Positions 1-9,699 of a stretch of DNA of 48,412 nt are shown here, in pieces. The first letter of the stretch is position 1. Each line of letters begins with the position of its first letter. A program made the translations under genes and the position numbers. The notes beneath the pieces were generated by a model, which was given only the letters and a program-made list of their open reading frames with translations, had not been told where the DNA came from and made no database searches. The DNA is from Cristatella mucedo (lineage: Eukaryota > Bryozoa > Phylactolaemata > Cristatellidae): assembly GCA_009760855.2 (NCBI GenBank), contig WPIO01000231.1, forward strand, positions 188,001-236,412, written 5' to 3'.

Positions 1-204
1 GAGCTAGCCACTTCGAAGGAATTGTTGAGACACGGCATGCAGGGCAGATGTTGTGGCGTTATATATCGGCTTCGACGAACACACTAGGGTAGGGGTATCT
101 GATGCCGGCTGCTAACCCGAATTTTAGCTCTCAATTCGGAGCAATAATTGGCCAGACATGGCTCGCATCTCGAACAATTGTAAGTCGGACACTAAGTCAA
201 GATA

Positions 205-600
205 CGAGTAGTAATAGCTGATTTAACAGCATCCTTTTTACGAAAGTAGCCTAGATGCTTTTTTTGGTAGCTCAGCAAAAAGGAATATAAAATAATCAAG
301 CCGAGACAGAATTAAGGAGCTAGTTAAATGCTTTGCAAACTATTATGGAAGAAAGATTCCAAATTTTGGATAGAGATCGGACGTGATGGCAAGCTGGAGA
401 AGTAGTCTTCCTAATGATTTTTAAAAATTAGGCAGCTGTCGAAAACGACACCTACATTTCGAGCACGTGGTGATGGAAGCACAACAGCATCAACTATTTG
501 AAGAACAAAGCCTTCTAATTTAGCCACAAGCTAAGGATGTCGTATGAGCAGCAGTTCACTTTTACCGTCAATTAGCTTCATGAATGTCTATTCCTAAAAT
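205..600 (-). repeat. LINE family II (L2-clade) internal fragment, degenerate
   Basis: Read on the minus strand, this stretch aligns with the RT palm/thumb part of the family II copy at 20860-21130 and with 12585-12750. Shared landmarks are 'ggtgatggaagcac' and 'gagcagcagttca'. Frame is lost in several places and no RT motif survives. It is a fragment truncated at both ends. The bases before about 205 show nothing recognisable. Confidence 0.7.
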
Positions 601-1339
601 TGCCGTGCCTGTCTGAGCGGCAGCTGCAGATTTTCATTCGCTTGTTCGTCTGGCATGCCTACTCCAGAGTGCTAGCAGGGTGAGTGTGGCTTCTTTTCTC
701 CAAGTGAGCCTTCTTGACCTCCTGAAATAAATGAATGGCCCAGTAGTTCAACACTTTTACCAAAATCTGCTTTAGATACTGGTTTAATGTTTTTTTGCAG
801 CACTTTGAGTCAATGGTAGCTATTAATTCTCGCCATTCCGATTAAAGTCTTTCTTAAATTGTTATTAGCTCGAAATGGCTATTTCTGGACACATTGGGTG
901 GTATTAATGGTCCACGGATGGAAAATAATTATTCTGGCCTGGTAATGTAAAAGCTAGAGAATTATAAAATTTAGCAGCTATAATGTTAGATTAGGTAGGT
1001 GTTGTTTCATTTTTTATTTGTGGTAACTTCCGATTACCTTGCGCCAGTTTGCAAATGATGCATTGGTGCAAAGCCCATATCCTATTGAATACGATCGACG
1101 CTGAAATGTAATTTACTTCCAGTGTCGTCAATTCCGCCTTGAAATGCCTGTTTCTATCATTTATGACAGAGCCGGCGATCGCCAAATGACGTCGATAAGT
1201 TATATCGTCGTAGAATATCTGGCTTCTATTCGCTTGGGAATATCTAGTCAGCAGGGGTAAAAGCTGTGGATCCTCAAGGAAAGATGTCTCCTTTCCATTG
1301 GTGGGCACCTAGAGTACTGATGTATCCAATGGCAAATAA
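601..1339. other. No recognisable gene; AT-rich intergenic sequence
   Basis: No coding family, RNA gene or clear repeat was recognised. A 105-residue minus-strand frame at 991-1308 is open but low-complexity in content and matches no family I know, so it is treated as chance. Confidence 0.5.
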
Positions 1340-1510
1340 TCCAAAGCTTCATAGCTTCGAAATCCTTTTATGAGATCAGTACCAGGAGCTAACGTGGGTC
1401 CAAACTAGAAAATTGTACATGGAAATGAATTATCTGTTTTTACCGAACAGAGCCTGTGGCAGTCTAACAACCGTAATAATTGATCTTTTGCATATACTGG
1501 TCTAATCCGG
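1340..1510 (+). repeat. Dispersed repeat R2, copy A (inverted copy at 15765-15935)
   Basis: The reverse complement of 15765-15935 matches this segment. Both contain 'ctaacgtgggtc', 'ctagaaaa', the 'agcctgtggcagtc' block and 'gcatatac' in the same order. The family is unknown and no coding motif is visible. The two copies lie about 14 kb apart in opposite orientation. Confidence 0.65.
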
Positions 1511-1539
1511 TTGTGCTTGGAGTCAACGTCTAGCACATT

Positions 1540-1982
1540 CGAGAGCTTCCGCCGAGAGTGAGAGAGCGAGCGATGTGTCTCCAGTTCCGATTCTCGAGCC
1601 TCTTGGAGCAGACCCAGACTTTGGCCTTCCAAGGCTACTCTCTGCTCGACATCGAGCGTCAGTGGCTCCGCCTACACTAGGGTACATGTCGGCGATAGTA
1701 CGGCATGCTGCTTGCTGCTGTAGTTGGATTCGCACTGCAGAAAGCCAGCCGATGACCAACCCGAGCTGTTTATTCCATCGCACGGAGCCGAAGGGCGCAC
1801 GGCTCCCTTCGGCCCTTCTCCCACTCCACTCCCTCTCCTCGACGGCTGCAGTCCCCTGGTCGACCACGACGATTCATCGAGGAGGACTACAACTGTACAC
1901 AGGCCGACCCTTATGGAGAATCCACCATCTTTTTACTAGCGGGTTACTGGCCTGTGTCAATGCCACATCAAAGACAGACCAC
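1540..1982. other. GC-rich stretch, open in several frames, no recognised product
   Basis: Base composition shifts to GC-rich. Long frames stay open on both strands (1575-2180 plus and 1523-1867 minus), as expected from depletion of stop codons, and neither translation resembles a known domain. A small inverted repeat, 8-base arms at 1788-1795 and 1805-1812, lies inside. It could be an old promoter-like or CpG-rich segment of a mobile element, because it directly abuts repeat R1. That is inference. Confidence 0.4.
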
Positions 1983-2012
1983 AGCTGTGCACAGGCCCTC
2001 TCGGTGATGCTT

Positions 2013-2537
2013 TTAATAGCTGTTCACCAGCGGCTTATCAGAGGAGCTTGCATGCAATTGAACTACAGCAGTCTCGGTTCGGGAATGTGCCACTGGATAA
2101 CTAATACCTTCACCGTTCGTCAAGCTACCGCTGAGTCTGACGAGGTCATCATGCCACCTAAATTTCGCGAAACTAGTTAGTCGACGACCGACGCCTACAT
2201 AAATACACTTCCTGTGCCACTTTACCTCACCGACGTTTGCCCTGCCCTGATCAAGATAGTATACGTTCCGACCAAGGTAGTGGACTCGAGGCCTGCGGTT
2301 TGAGTAAACGGGTCGATACAAAATTAGTTGACTTAAGGTGCTATACACTGCAGTCAATTTTATGGCACGACTTATCTGCTCAACGCATAATATCCAATTG
2401 AGCAGATAGTTCAAGGTCGTTGTAACCGGATGTGCCGTACAGGGGGCCACTGTTTGAGCTGACGTCGGCCAGCGACTGTCGCTCTTCATATCGCGAGGTA
2501 AGTCAGCAGCTGCATGCTCTGAACTGCAATTCCGCAC
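2013..2537 (-). CDS. Open frame in repeat R1, 174 residues, unassigned
   Basis: The minus-strand frame starts with MRNCSS and is shared for about 130 residues with 16497-16973 in the other R1 copy. The C-termini diverge because of a 2-base indel near 'ccttca..ccgttcg'. I recognise no domain, signal peptide or metal-binding pattern. By eye the shared part carries about 11 replacement differences (for example E/G, C/R and R/G). That many for copies this similar argues against purifying selection. It may be a remnant of an element protein or simply a frame open by chance in young repeats. Confidence 0.2.
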   Translation of the reverse strand: MRNCSSEHAAADLPRDMKSDSRWPTSAQTVAPCTAHPVTTTLNYLLNWILCVEQISRAIKLTAVYSTLSQLILYRPVYSNRRPRVHYLGRNVYYLDQGRANVGEVKWHRKCIYVGVGRRLTSFAKFRWHDDLVRLSGSLTNGEGISYPVAHSRTETAVVQLHASSSDKPLVNSY

Positions 2538-2597
2538 TATCCTATACTATCAGCTTGACCGCCTATTCTCGATTACCAGGTACAAACAAGAAAGCGT

Positions 2598-2605
2598 ATA
2601 TAAGT
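2598..2605 (+). promoter_or_regulatory. TATA-like element within R1
   Basis: 'tatataag' is preserved in both R1 copies (also at about 17035). It lies where an LTR promoter would be expected if R1 is an LTR. No transcription evidence is available. Confidence 0.3.
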
Positions 2606-2967
2606 CTGATACCTATATAAAATGCATACGATACGCGGTCATAGCAGCAGAGCAAGTTACGATTCATAACTAACGAGATGATTGCATGACTTATGAGCAA
2701 GCTACCACTGAACGTGCGGACCTAACCTCAGTCGCTGTCATTGAGTCATAGACTGCTGGTCAGTAAGCCGAAGCCTTTGGGCGTGAGCAGCTTTAAGACT
2801 GCTAACCAGTCTGTTGGAAGTCTCCTGCTTGTATTAAAAGGATTAGACAGATAAGTAGGCATGCCTTTTCTAATTGTGGTAATTTCGGCAGTGCTGCGGG
2901 GTGAATATTGGGTATATTGTCTTTAGTGGATTCTCATTTCCAGGTATCGGTCTTGGGGCGTTGTAGA

Positions 2968-3117
2968 ATATGTATATTGTATTGAGCAATAACAGAACTG
3001 TTTCTCTATTAAGGCACTTCACATGTGCCATGAGGCTCGAGCCCATGCCCTCGCTCTTCAAATACATTGAGTTATACTCTGTCAAAGCTACCTTGGTAAC
3101 CACTCGGCCATGCCAGT
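2968..3117 (-). repeat. tRNA-derived SINE, family 1, copy a
   Basis: On the minus strand the head reads 'ggcatggccgagtggtta', a good match to a tRNA A box of the Ser/Leu type (TGGCCGAGTGG, around 3100-3115). 'gggctcgagcc' around 3030-3042 serves as the B box. The 3' part (gaagtgcctta..agaga..cagttctg..) resembles the family I LINE tail. The body between the boxes is longer than in a real tRNA and no clover-leaf can be closed, so this is a SINE and not a tRNA gene. Confidence 0.65.
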
Positions 3118-3653
3118 TGGCAATACAGAGTAAGTGACAACACAGTAGCCAATAGAAGGAGCGATTTCGCTTCATAGCGTTGTTAGATATATTAAATATA
3201 AAGCCGCTTTTACATACCGGCATAAAAGTAACGATTAAAATGCCGTACTAAGGCAGAACATAGTGGTCGAACTGTTCCGGCTCTATGTCAGAGCAGACAC
3301 CAGAAGGAGCCTCGTCTAGCAGGCGAGGGCTTGTGGGCTCCAGATGAAATAATAGATACCGGTATTCTAATTGAAATTGCTAGATCGTTCAGTCTGAGTT
3401 GCTTATCGTAAAGCTTAAAGTAAGGCTTGACGTATCGCCTACATTAGTACCTTCTTTATTAGCAAGTAAGTAATTGCTGACGGCTAGCCCTAAAAATAAA
3501 TTATATGCTGTTGATTACAATTTATGAGATGTTTTTTTGTTTGATTTGTTTTAAGAGAATTTGCTCAGAGTCGACAGAGTGGTCGGCATATAAACTATAC
3601 CATTAACTAGCTTACTGACTGATCAGCTGTAGGCAATTTAATTGCACTAAAGG
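3118..3653. other. No recognisable feature
   Basis: AT-rich sequence without a recognised gene or repeat. It ends exactly where the duplicated block begins at 3654. Confidence 0.45.
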
Positions 3654-4276
3654 TGTAACAAGGCGAGCAGTGCTTGATTCCTTCGTACCTGTATTGGCAT
3701 GAAGTGGACCCCTGCCGGTCGGCTATGCTTCTCTCTCCACCCTAAGATAATTCAGCACTTAATTACTAAAGTGTGGACCGCATTTGCTTCATGATGCTAA
3801 AACTTCACGCTTACTTCTACTGTCATCTTGTTCAGCATCCCCTTACACAGCCAACATACAACAAAAACTTAGTGCATGCGAATTACTTTCCTTATTCCAA
3901 AAATGTCATGTTTGGCAATTCCCTTAAGTTACTCACAGAGATTTAATCTGTTTCAGCATTGCAAACTTTATATTTAGGAATCCTTCGATGTCACGGTTGA
4001 AGAAGAGGACTGTTGCCGAAAATCAGAGTTTTCTGACAGTCAAGCTGGTGAATCTGCTAAGCCTTCGGGGGAGGTACGACTGAAAAAAATATATTTTTAC
4101 AAATACTAACTTGAGCAATGGCAGCGTGGGTTGGCGAAATGTTCGACATGCTGTATTCTTTTTTGAGGCTCTAGTGAGTCTACCTGCACTGAACGATTTT
4201 ATCACAGGTTCAACTTAGACGTGCCACGTGAATGAATGCAATCATAACTTAAATGTTATCGTAGACTGTAGGATAG

Positions 4277-5653
4277 GTAGTACTAGACCAAGAGAACTTA
4301 AGCAACTACCGCCCAGTCTCCCTTCTACCATTCCTATCAAAGACACTGGAACGGGTCGCGGCAGACCAGCTGAACTCGTATATCGAAACCTCACACCTTG
4401 CTAGTAAGTTCCAGTCTGGCTTTAGAGCTAATCACTCCACAGAGTCAGCATTGCTTCGGGTATACAACGACCTACTTAGGAATGCAGACATGGGTAGAGT
4501 GTCTCTTCTTGTTTTGCTCGATCTTTCGGCAGCTTTTGATACCATCGATCACAAAGTACTTCTAGAGCGCCTCTCATCTCGCCTGGGCATCACTGGCACT
4601 GCTCTGCAGTGGTTCAGGTCCTATCTCAGTGGGAGACTCCAGAGTGTTGATGTGAATGGACAAAGATCATCTGAAGTACCTCTAAAATATGGAGTACCTC
4701 AGGGCTCTGTGCTAGGTCCGGTCCTTTTCACCGTCTATACTCTCCCTCTCGCTGATGTGATTGCCAAGCACAATCTAGGCTTTCACTTCTATGCGGATGA
4801 CACTCAGTTGTACCTTTGCTTTGATCCCTCCCAGCCTTCGAGCACCTCAAATTCTCTCAACTCACTTGCTGCATGCATTGATGACATCCGATCATGGATG
4901 GCAGCAAATTTTCTAAAACTAAACGATGATAAAACTAACTTACTAGTTATGGGCAAACCTAGTGTTATTCAGAAATTGGAAAGGCTGACTTTCAAAATTG
5001 GCTCTGCCAGCATATCTCCAGTTGCATCAGCTCGAAATCTAGGTGTCATATTCCAAAGCGACCTCTCGTTAGACGACCACATCAGCTCCACAGTCAAATC
5101 AGCCTATTTTCAGCTTCATAACATTGCTAAAATTAGGGCTTGTTTAGATAAGGATACCACGTCCAAGTTGGTCCATGCATTCGTGACATCTCGTCTCGAC
5201 TTCTGCAACTCACTGCTTACTGGCCTACCAGCATGTGCAATCAGGCGATTGCAGCTGGTGCAAAACTCTGCAGCTAGGCTTGTCTGCCGTGAGCGTCGCA
5301 GTTGCCACATTACTCCACTTCTCGCCGACCTGCACTGGTTACCAGTCAAGCAACGGATTGACTTCAAGGTTTTGTCGCTCACTTTTAGGTCTCTTCATTC
5401 TATGGCTCCAGCCTATCTTTCAGAGATACTACCCCATCAGGCAAAGCATCGTACCACTCGCTTTTCGGAATCCAACAGTCTAGAAATACCTCGTACAAAC
5501 CTTAAATCCTTTGGAGACCGTGCATTTAGCTCGTATGCTCCCACAGCCTGGAACTCCCTCCCGACCTGCATCAGAACATCCCCTGACCTGACCACATTTA
5601 AAAGAAACTTAAAAACATTCCTATTTAGGACAGCATTTAGTGGGTCCTTGTGA
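4277..5653 (+). CDS. L2-clade LINE reverse transcriptase, 5'-truncated open frame
   Basis: The open frame runs from the codon after a stop at 4274 to TGA at 5651-5653. L2 homology starts at LDQEN (4283), and no native start codon is present because the 5' part (endonuclease) is lost. Counting from 4283, 'NYRPVSLLPFLSK' opens the fingers. Motif A 'DLSAAFDTIDH' starts near residue 80 (4520), motif B 'GVPQGSVLGP' is at 137 (4691-4720), and motif C 'YADDTQLY' is at 170 (4790-4813), so all catalytic aspartates are present. The thumb and C-terminal part carry '[14 protein letters not shown]' and 'WNSLP', typical of L2/CR1-type LINEs. In a complete element this enzyme reverse-transcribes its own RNA at a nicked target (target-primed reverse transcription). 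Having no internal stop, this is a young-looking copy. Without endonuclease and promoter it is probably not autonomous. Confidence 0.9.
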   Translation, partial: VVLDQENLSNYRPVSLLPFLSKTLERVAADQLNSYIETSHLASKFQSGFRANHSTESALLRVYNDLLRNADMGRVSLLVLLDLSAAFDTIDHKVLLERLSSRLGITGTALQWFRSYLSGRLQSVDVNGQRSSEVPLKYGVPQGSVLGPVLFTVYTLPLADVIAKHNLGFHFYADDTQLYLCFDPSQPSSTSNSLNSLAACIDDIRSWMAANFLKLNDDKTNLLVMGKPSVIQKLERLTFKIGSASISPVASARNLGVIFQSDLSLDDHISSTVKSAYFQLHNIAKIRACLDKDTTSKLVHAFVTSRLDFCNSLLTGLPACAIRRLQLVQNSAARLVCRERRSCHITPLLADLHWLPVKQRIDFKVLSLTFRSLHSMAPAYLSEILPHQAKHRTTRFSESNSLEIPRTNLKSFGDRAFSSYAPTAWNSLPTCIRTSPDLTTFKRNLKTFLFRTAFSGSL

Positions 5654-5892
5654 TTCGTCCTCGATGTGCTTATGCGTGCTGACACTGTTCATGCTGCCAC
5701 TAACCACATTTGCATGCTGACCCAGTGCATGTAACCCCTAACCATGTTATTCATTTTGTTTGTTTTTCAAGCATGATTTTACTTACTATTCTATTGCGTA
5801 TCACTTTGCAGCAAATGTAAAGCGCCTAGAAAGAGATTAAGTTCTCTGAGGGCGCTTTATCAAGTGCAATATTATTATTATTATTATTATTA
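5654..5892 (+). repeat. LINE family I 3' UTR and (ATT)n tail
   Basis: It holds the conserved 3' region: the 'gtgctgacactgtgcatgctgccactaaccac' type stretch, then 'gcgcctagaaagagattaag', 'ttctctgagggcgctttatc', and about seven ATT units (5871-5892). In L2-type elements such 3' ends are recognised by the RT. The same tail marks the other family I fragments in the window and, shortened, the SINEs. Confidence 0.85.
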
Positions 5893-5924
5893 TGTGTCAT
5901 TATATGCATGATGACTACCGTCGA

Positions 5925-6085
5925 GCTACCGTGTGCATGTTACCCTTAACCACGTTGTTAATTTTGTTTATAAAGCATGATATTATTCACGATTCATTAT
6001 TTGGAGCAAATGTAAAGGACCCAGGAAGAGATTGAGTTCTCTGAGGGCGCTTTATCAAATGAATTATTATTATTACTAATGTTAT
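5925..6085 (+). repeat. LINE family I tail fragment (present in both duplication copies)
   Basis: A second, older family I 3' end ('aggaagagattgagttctctgagggcgctttatc', ATT run) lies directly after the inserted LINE. Its counterpart is 22590-22750, so it predates the block duplication, whereas the LINE at 4281-5892 does not appear in the other copy. Confidence 0.8.
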
Positions 6086-6229
6086 TAGGATCGTTGAACT
6101 TGAGTCACCTATGTAAATTTCTATAAGTCTTAGAATAAACCTGTCAAAACGAGACAGTCAACCACTTCATTTACAACAATGATCTACAGTGAAGGTGTAT
6201 GAAAACTATTGCAATTCAATTTACCTCCA

Positions 6230-6865
6230 TCTATAACTCCACAAAGCCGTAAACACTAGGTGGTTGCTAGGCAGGAAAGTCTAGTATAGCACACTCACAG
6301 CACACTCACAGCCTAAGCGGCTTAAGGTAGGCATTCGGTAGCTAATATACTTCATCTCACGCAACCAAGAGAAAGTGGAAGCGTAAAAGAATCAGGAGAG
6401 CTGCTGAGGTAGTAAATAGCATGTAAGTAGCAGCTGAGGACCACTGAGAAGTATGTGACATAATCAGAAGCAGTAGAGTAGTTGTCGTTGTTGCATAAGA
6501 ATTGTATAAGTGAGTCCAACAGTCTAGGACCTGCAGAGCTACAGCTTCTGTCACCAACGGTCTTTAAACTAAGGAAAGGAATAGCTAATTTGTTATTGTT
6601 AAAAAAGGACCTGAGGGCACGAAGAAGCAGAAACTGGTGTAGCAGTTCAGCTAGGTATGTACGAGCCAAACCGTGTCGTCCATTTCAGGTCAGCATGAGA
6701 ACTTTGCTCTGCATCCGTTGATCCACTGGCAGCCATCCTAGCTCTGTCAGCAAAGATGATACGTGGCCACACCTCTGAGACTAGAAAACTAGGATTTCAG
6801 ACGTATCCGTAGCCAGCTGCAGTGGCCTCGTCGCCTTTTTTGGTAGCCTAGCCAAAAGAATAGCA
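6230..6865 (-). repeat. LINE family II 3' fragment (duplication copy A)
   Basis: On the minus strand it encodes the family II RT C-terminal region (about 'YLAELLHQF..LLRALRS' and 'KTVGDRSCSSAGPRLLDSL') and the 3' end, with frame breaks. The counterpart is 22890-23605. An 11-base unit, 'cacactcacag', is doubled at about 6292-6313 in this copy only. Confidence 0.8.
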
Positions 6866-6899
6866 ATACTAATATACTTGGTGAGGTGTGCTCAGAGAA

Positions 6900-7355
6900 A
6901 TCAATATCATTCTAATTGCATAACATTGGCTGCAAAGGAAACACGATCAGATAGTGAGTGGTTTTATTATCATGCTAGATAGACAACATGAATGACATGG
7001 TCGGTAGTGACATGTACCGGGCCAGAATGTAAGTTTGGTTAGTGGTATGCACAGTATCGGCGCGTATATGTATATAAAGGGTGAATCACAGGGTCCCAAT
7101 AATGCTCTACTGAATAGGTGAGCTTTTAATTTCCTTTGCATGTGGTCAAGTCAAGTGACGTCGTGAAGCAAGTCGGTAGTTCGTTCCAGGCTTTGGGAGT
7201 ATAGGAACTAAATTCATGGTCGGCATTGGATTTGAGGTTTGTACGAGGTATTGATAAACGGTTGGTTAGATTGGGAAAAGCAGGTCATGCGATGCTTGGC
7301 CTGGTAGGGGAGTGGAGCTGATAGATAGGCTGTAGCCAAAGATATAACTTCAGGT
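6900..7355 (-). repeat. LINE family I 3' fragment (duplication copy A)
   Basis: In reverse it matches the family I 3' UTR and end of the RT ('ggctgcaaagg', 'cagaatg..agt', 'gaatcacagggtccc', 'gttccaggctttgggag', 'gcttggcctg'). No open frame of note remains. The counterpart is 23640-24115. Confidence 0.8.
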
Positions 7356-7434
7356 CATGCCGTGTCTGTATACCTTTTAATTCAAATGTCTCGACATGAG
7401 CGATAGGGCCAATGAGGCATCCGTGGTTACTTGA

Positions 7435-7600
7435 GCCTTGAGCCGTAATGGCTCACTAGGAAAGGTGGTCGCTTTTCACGATCTCGGCCCGAGGTAGTGG
7501 GAGCGGATCCTGCTGTGGGCGATCCTATATGGCTACTGAGAGCAGTGGTGATTGCTGTGAAGGCTCTTGTGTCGCTATGCAAAAAGAGGCTGTTAAATCA
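7435..7600 (+). repeat. tRNA-derived SINE, family 2 (duplication copy A)
   Basis: The head 'tggctcactaggaaaggtggtcgc' corresponds to an A box. The B box region is mutated here ('gagcggatcctgc') but intact in the duplicate at 24246-24256. The body 'agcagtggtgattgctgtgaaggctcttgtgtcgctatgcaaaaagag' region is shared with the duplicate and, weakly, with 13435-13590. It is not a functional tRNA. Confidence 0.65.
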
Positions 7601-8963
7601 GCTAGTATTTAGTTTTATATTTATTTACATGGAGATTACGGCAAATGAAAAACCCTACACTGAAGTTTTAATTTTAGGATTAATCTGTGGAAGCAGTATC
7701 TTTTACCTGGCAGATGACAGTGACAGTAGCCATACGCTTGAAAAATGAGTTACGAAGAAAACGGCAAAGTTGTAGTGCTTCGTCATAATAGAGACTACTG
7801 ATGTTTCGTCCATTCCGAAACATGCAGGTATCGTACAGTGGTAGTCAAATTTTCTAAATAAATATTTCAAGAGGAAGTCCAAATAAGACACCACACTACC
7901 TCTTCATCTTTTTAACTCGTTAAATATCAATCACTAAAGCTAAATTTGGAAGCTTGTATATGTAGTATTCTATGTCATTTTCGTGCTTTCATTACTACCA
8001 TCAATGAGTATATGGTGTTGCCTAATTTGACCTGCTGGAAATGCCTGTCGTAATGCGTTTGTTTGATAATGTTACAGCTCTTAACTTTGTTGAATACCTA
8101 TCATGAGAACCACCATTTCGCTCTCAATATCTGTACTGTGAGGTTAATTTTTCTGTTGCAGGGTGTGTATGAATCCGTATAAGATGATGACTATTCTGAC
8201 CTCCTGGAAATGCCTGCTGTTCTTGACGTAGAAGCGGAATAAAAAAAGTCTGTATATCACAGCTTTCTCGTATTAATTTGCTCACTCTTTCAAGATCACG
8301 AAAACCTTGAAGCCATACGTTTGGAAGTCTAGGTTATTGTCGTTTGCTATATTGCGAGCCTAACAGAGATCTGCAGTTTCAAGCGGACGAGCTGCCGACT
8401 TCAGGTGTTGATGCAGTGTTCCTGTGAATGGAGAGCAGACGGGTTTTTTCAGCGGCTATTATATTCGGTGTGGAATTCCTTGTTCTTCGCTATTTTGAGC
8501 AATAGAGGGATTTCTCACGCTAACAGGCAGTTGCAGAGTTGTGTTCTAAATTACACGTTTTTCATGCATGTTACGTCTATCTGTGTTTGGGGATCCCAAT
8601 TTTTTTCTCGGTAAAGTGTGCGCCTGCTAACGGCTGTCATTGATGCACCTAACTCCAATTCATAGCATGAGTAAAAAAATCAGAATTTAGTGAACTTTAA
8701 AATTAAAGGGAAGCTGCATTTTAAAACTGTTAAGACTTATTCCGAATAACAATTGAAATGTTTTGGAATAGCTGCCTTAGATAACGTAAATTTGGCTAGG
8801 CACGACGATAGCAGGTGGAGGTCGATTAAAGATTTACCAGTGACAAACTCAATGTCATCATGGATAAGGAGACGTGTCTGTAGGTTTTAGAGAAACTTCG
8901 GTTTTGTGGGTGACCGTCGATATTATCAGGTTCGAGCGTGCCAGCGACAAGAAAACACATGTC
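7601..8963. other. Anonymous sequence shared by the two duplication copies
   Basis: Collinear with about 24345-25686, without recognised coding content. The phrase 'tgacct.ctggaaatgcctg' occurs twice (about 8028 and 8198), and both are kept in the second copy. An inverted fragment of 8678-8830 also occurs at 15940-16085, so this part belongs to a dispersed repeat whose class I cannot name. Confidence 0.6.
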
Positions 8964-9699
8964 GGTCACTATGCGACATACTGTGCCACTGGCGTCAGGT
9001 ATGCCACACAAATCAACTTGAAAGTTGCCGATTTGGAGGATAGATAGATTTCTAAGACACAGAATGGAAAAAAAATGAATAAATCTTCCATACAAAACTC
9101 GGGTTCTTAAGCTTGTCAGAGCAGCTATTTCCACAGGATGCTCTTTTTCGGCTGCCGTTGTCACGACTCATACATGCTTATAAATTTCTCCCCAGGTCAG
9201 TGGTAATAGTCAACCCATGTCGGTATATAATAGTCATCCATTGCTGCTAATCATTATGCGGCTGAATATTAGCCGCATCACAAAGATCGTTCGTATGACT
9301 CGACTGCAACGTATTATTTCATGACCTGTGGCTTATTCGATGCAGCAATGGTCCGTCAGACTGGACATGGCATATCCTCAGCCCATAATGCCTCCTCAGT
9401 TAGCAACTGATTTTAAAGTTACTTGACTGGTTCAGTCGCTATGTTGCCCAGAAGATATTGGCATCAGCTTGCAAACGTCAGTGTCACAGTAGCAGCATTA
9501 CGAGTAGAACTTACGATTTTCCAGATTCCTAAATAAATCTGCCTCTTTTAGTGGTGGTGGCTATTAGCATGTTTTTCTTTTCACTACAACGTTTTATCCT
9601 GTAAGTACTCACACTACCTCAATGTTGGCCAACTTCCTGTGATGACAACGGCACTGAGCGTATGTACTCAGAGCAAATGCAGTCACCGTTATTTTAAGA
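8964..9699. other. No recognisable feature
   Basis: Nothing recognised on either strand. A minus-strand frame of 112 residues spanning 8826-9164 crosses the duplication edge and is not kept in the other copy. Confidence 0.45.

Larger units (their letters stand above)
1983..2970. repeat. Dispersed repeat R1, copy A (~990 bp, possible solo-LTR-like unit)
   Basis: This segment matches 16431-17408 nearly base for base (roughly 95% by eye). Both begin at 'agctgtgcacaggc' and lose homology just after 'ggggcgttgtagaata', and flanks on both sides differ. Inside both copies is 'tatataagtctgatacctata' (about 2598 here), a TATA-like element about 370 bases before the end. About 1 kb in length, with sharp ends and an internal TATA, fits a long terminal repeat or the 5' unit of a retroelement. 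However, I see no clear TG...CA termini, primer-binding site or flanking target duplication, so the class is open. Confidence 0.75.
4277..5892 (+). mobile_element. LINE family I (L2 clade), 5'-truncated insertion
   Basis: This element consists of RT sequence from just before the fingers, a 3' UTR, and a terminal (ATT)n run at about 5871-5892 after the 'gagggcgctttatcaagtgc' signature. The duplicated block at about 22575 lacks it, giving a natural empty site. The 5' end is truncated: the copy at 36640 shows that coding sequence continues upstream ('ALVRPLLKKATLDQEN'), whereas here similarity starts at 'LDQEN' (4283). I could not identify a clean target-site duplication. It is the best-preserved copy in the window. 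Confidence 0.92.
3654..8963. repeat. Segmental duplication, copy A (contains an extra LINE)
   Basis: Starting at 'gtaacaaggc', this block is collinear with 21944-25686. The order of landmarks is the same: the 'ccggtcggcta' block, a LINE tail, a minus-strand family II fragment, a minus-strand family I fragment, a SINE 2 copy, and about 1.2 kb of anonymous sequence ending near 'acaagaaaa'. Without the LINE at 4281-5892 the two copies are about the same length (~3.7 kb). Divergence looks like 10-15% plus indels, so the duplication is not recent. The flanks are unrelated. Confidence 0.88.

Noticed and set aside
1575-2180. 201-residue plus-strand frame
   Set aside because: It lies in GC-rich sequence where several frames on both strands are open, crosses the border of repeat R1 and shows no domain.
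3000-3117. Possible tRNA gene (Ser/Leu-like A box)
   Set aside because: A and B boxes are present, but the distance and arms do not form a clover-leaf and a LINE-like tail follows. It is a SINE.
5116-5382. Minus-strand and alternate-frame ORFs overlapping the LINE RT (also 5235-5483, 5437-5685, 16120-16491)
   Set aside because: They are shadows of the RT frame. They recur in every family I copy because the DNA does.
4277-5653. RT as part of a prokaryotic retron, DGR or group II intron system
   Set aside because: Motif spacing, YADDTQLY, the HWLPV..RI C-terminal region and the APE-type endonuclease fragments elsewhere place it firmly in metazoan L2-type LINEs.
5871-5892. (ATT)n run considered as an independent microsatellite or CRISPR-like repeat
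   Set aside because: It is the terminal repeat of the LINE and recurs at the ends of other family I copies. There are no spacer-repeat arrays anywhere in the window.
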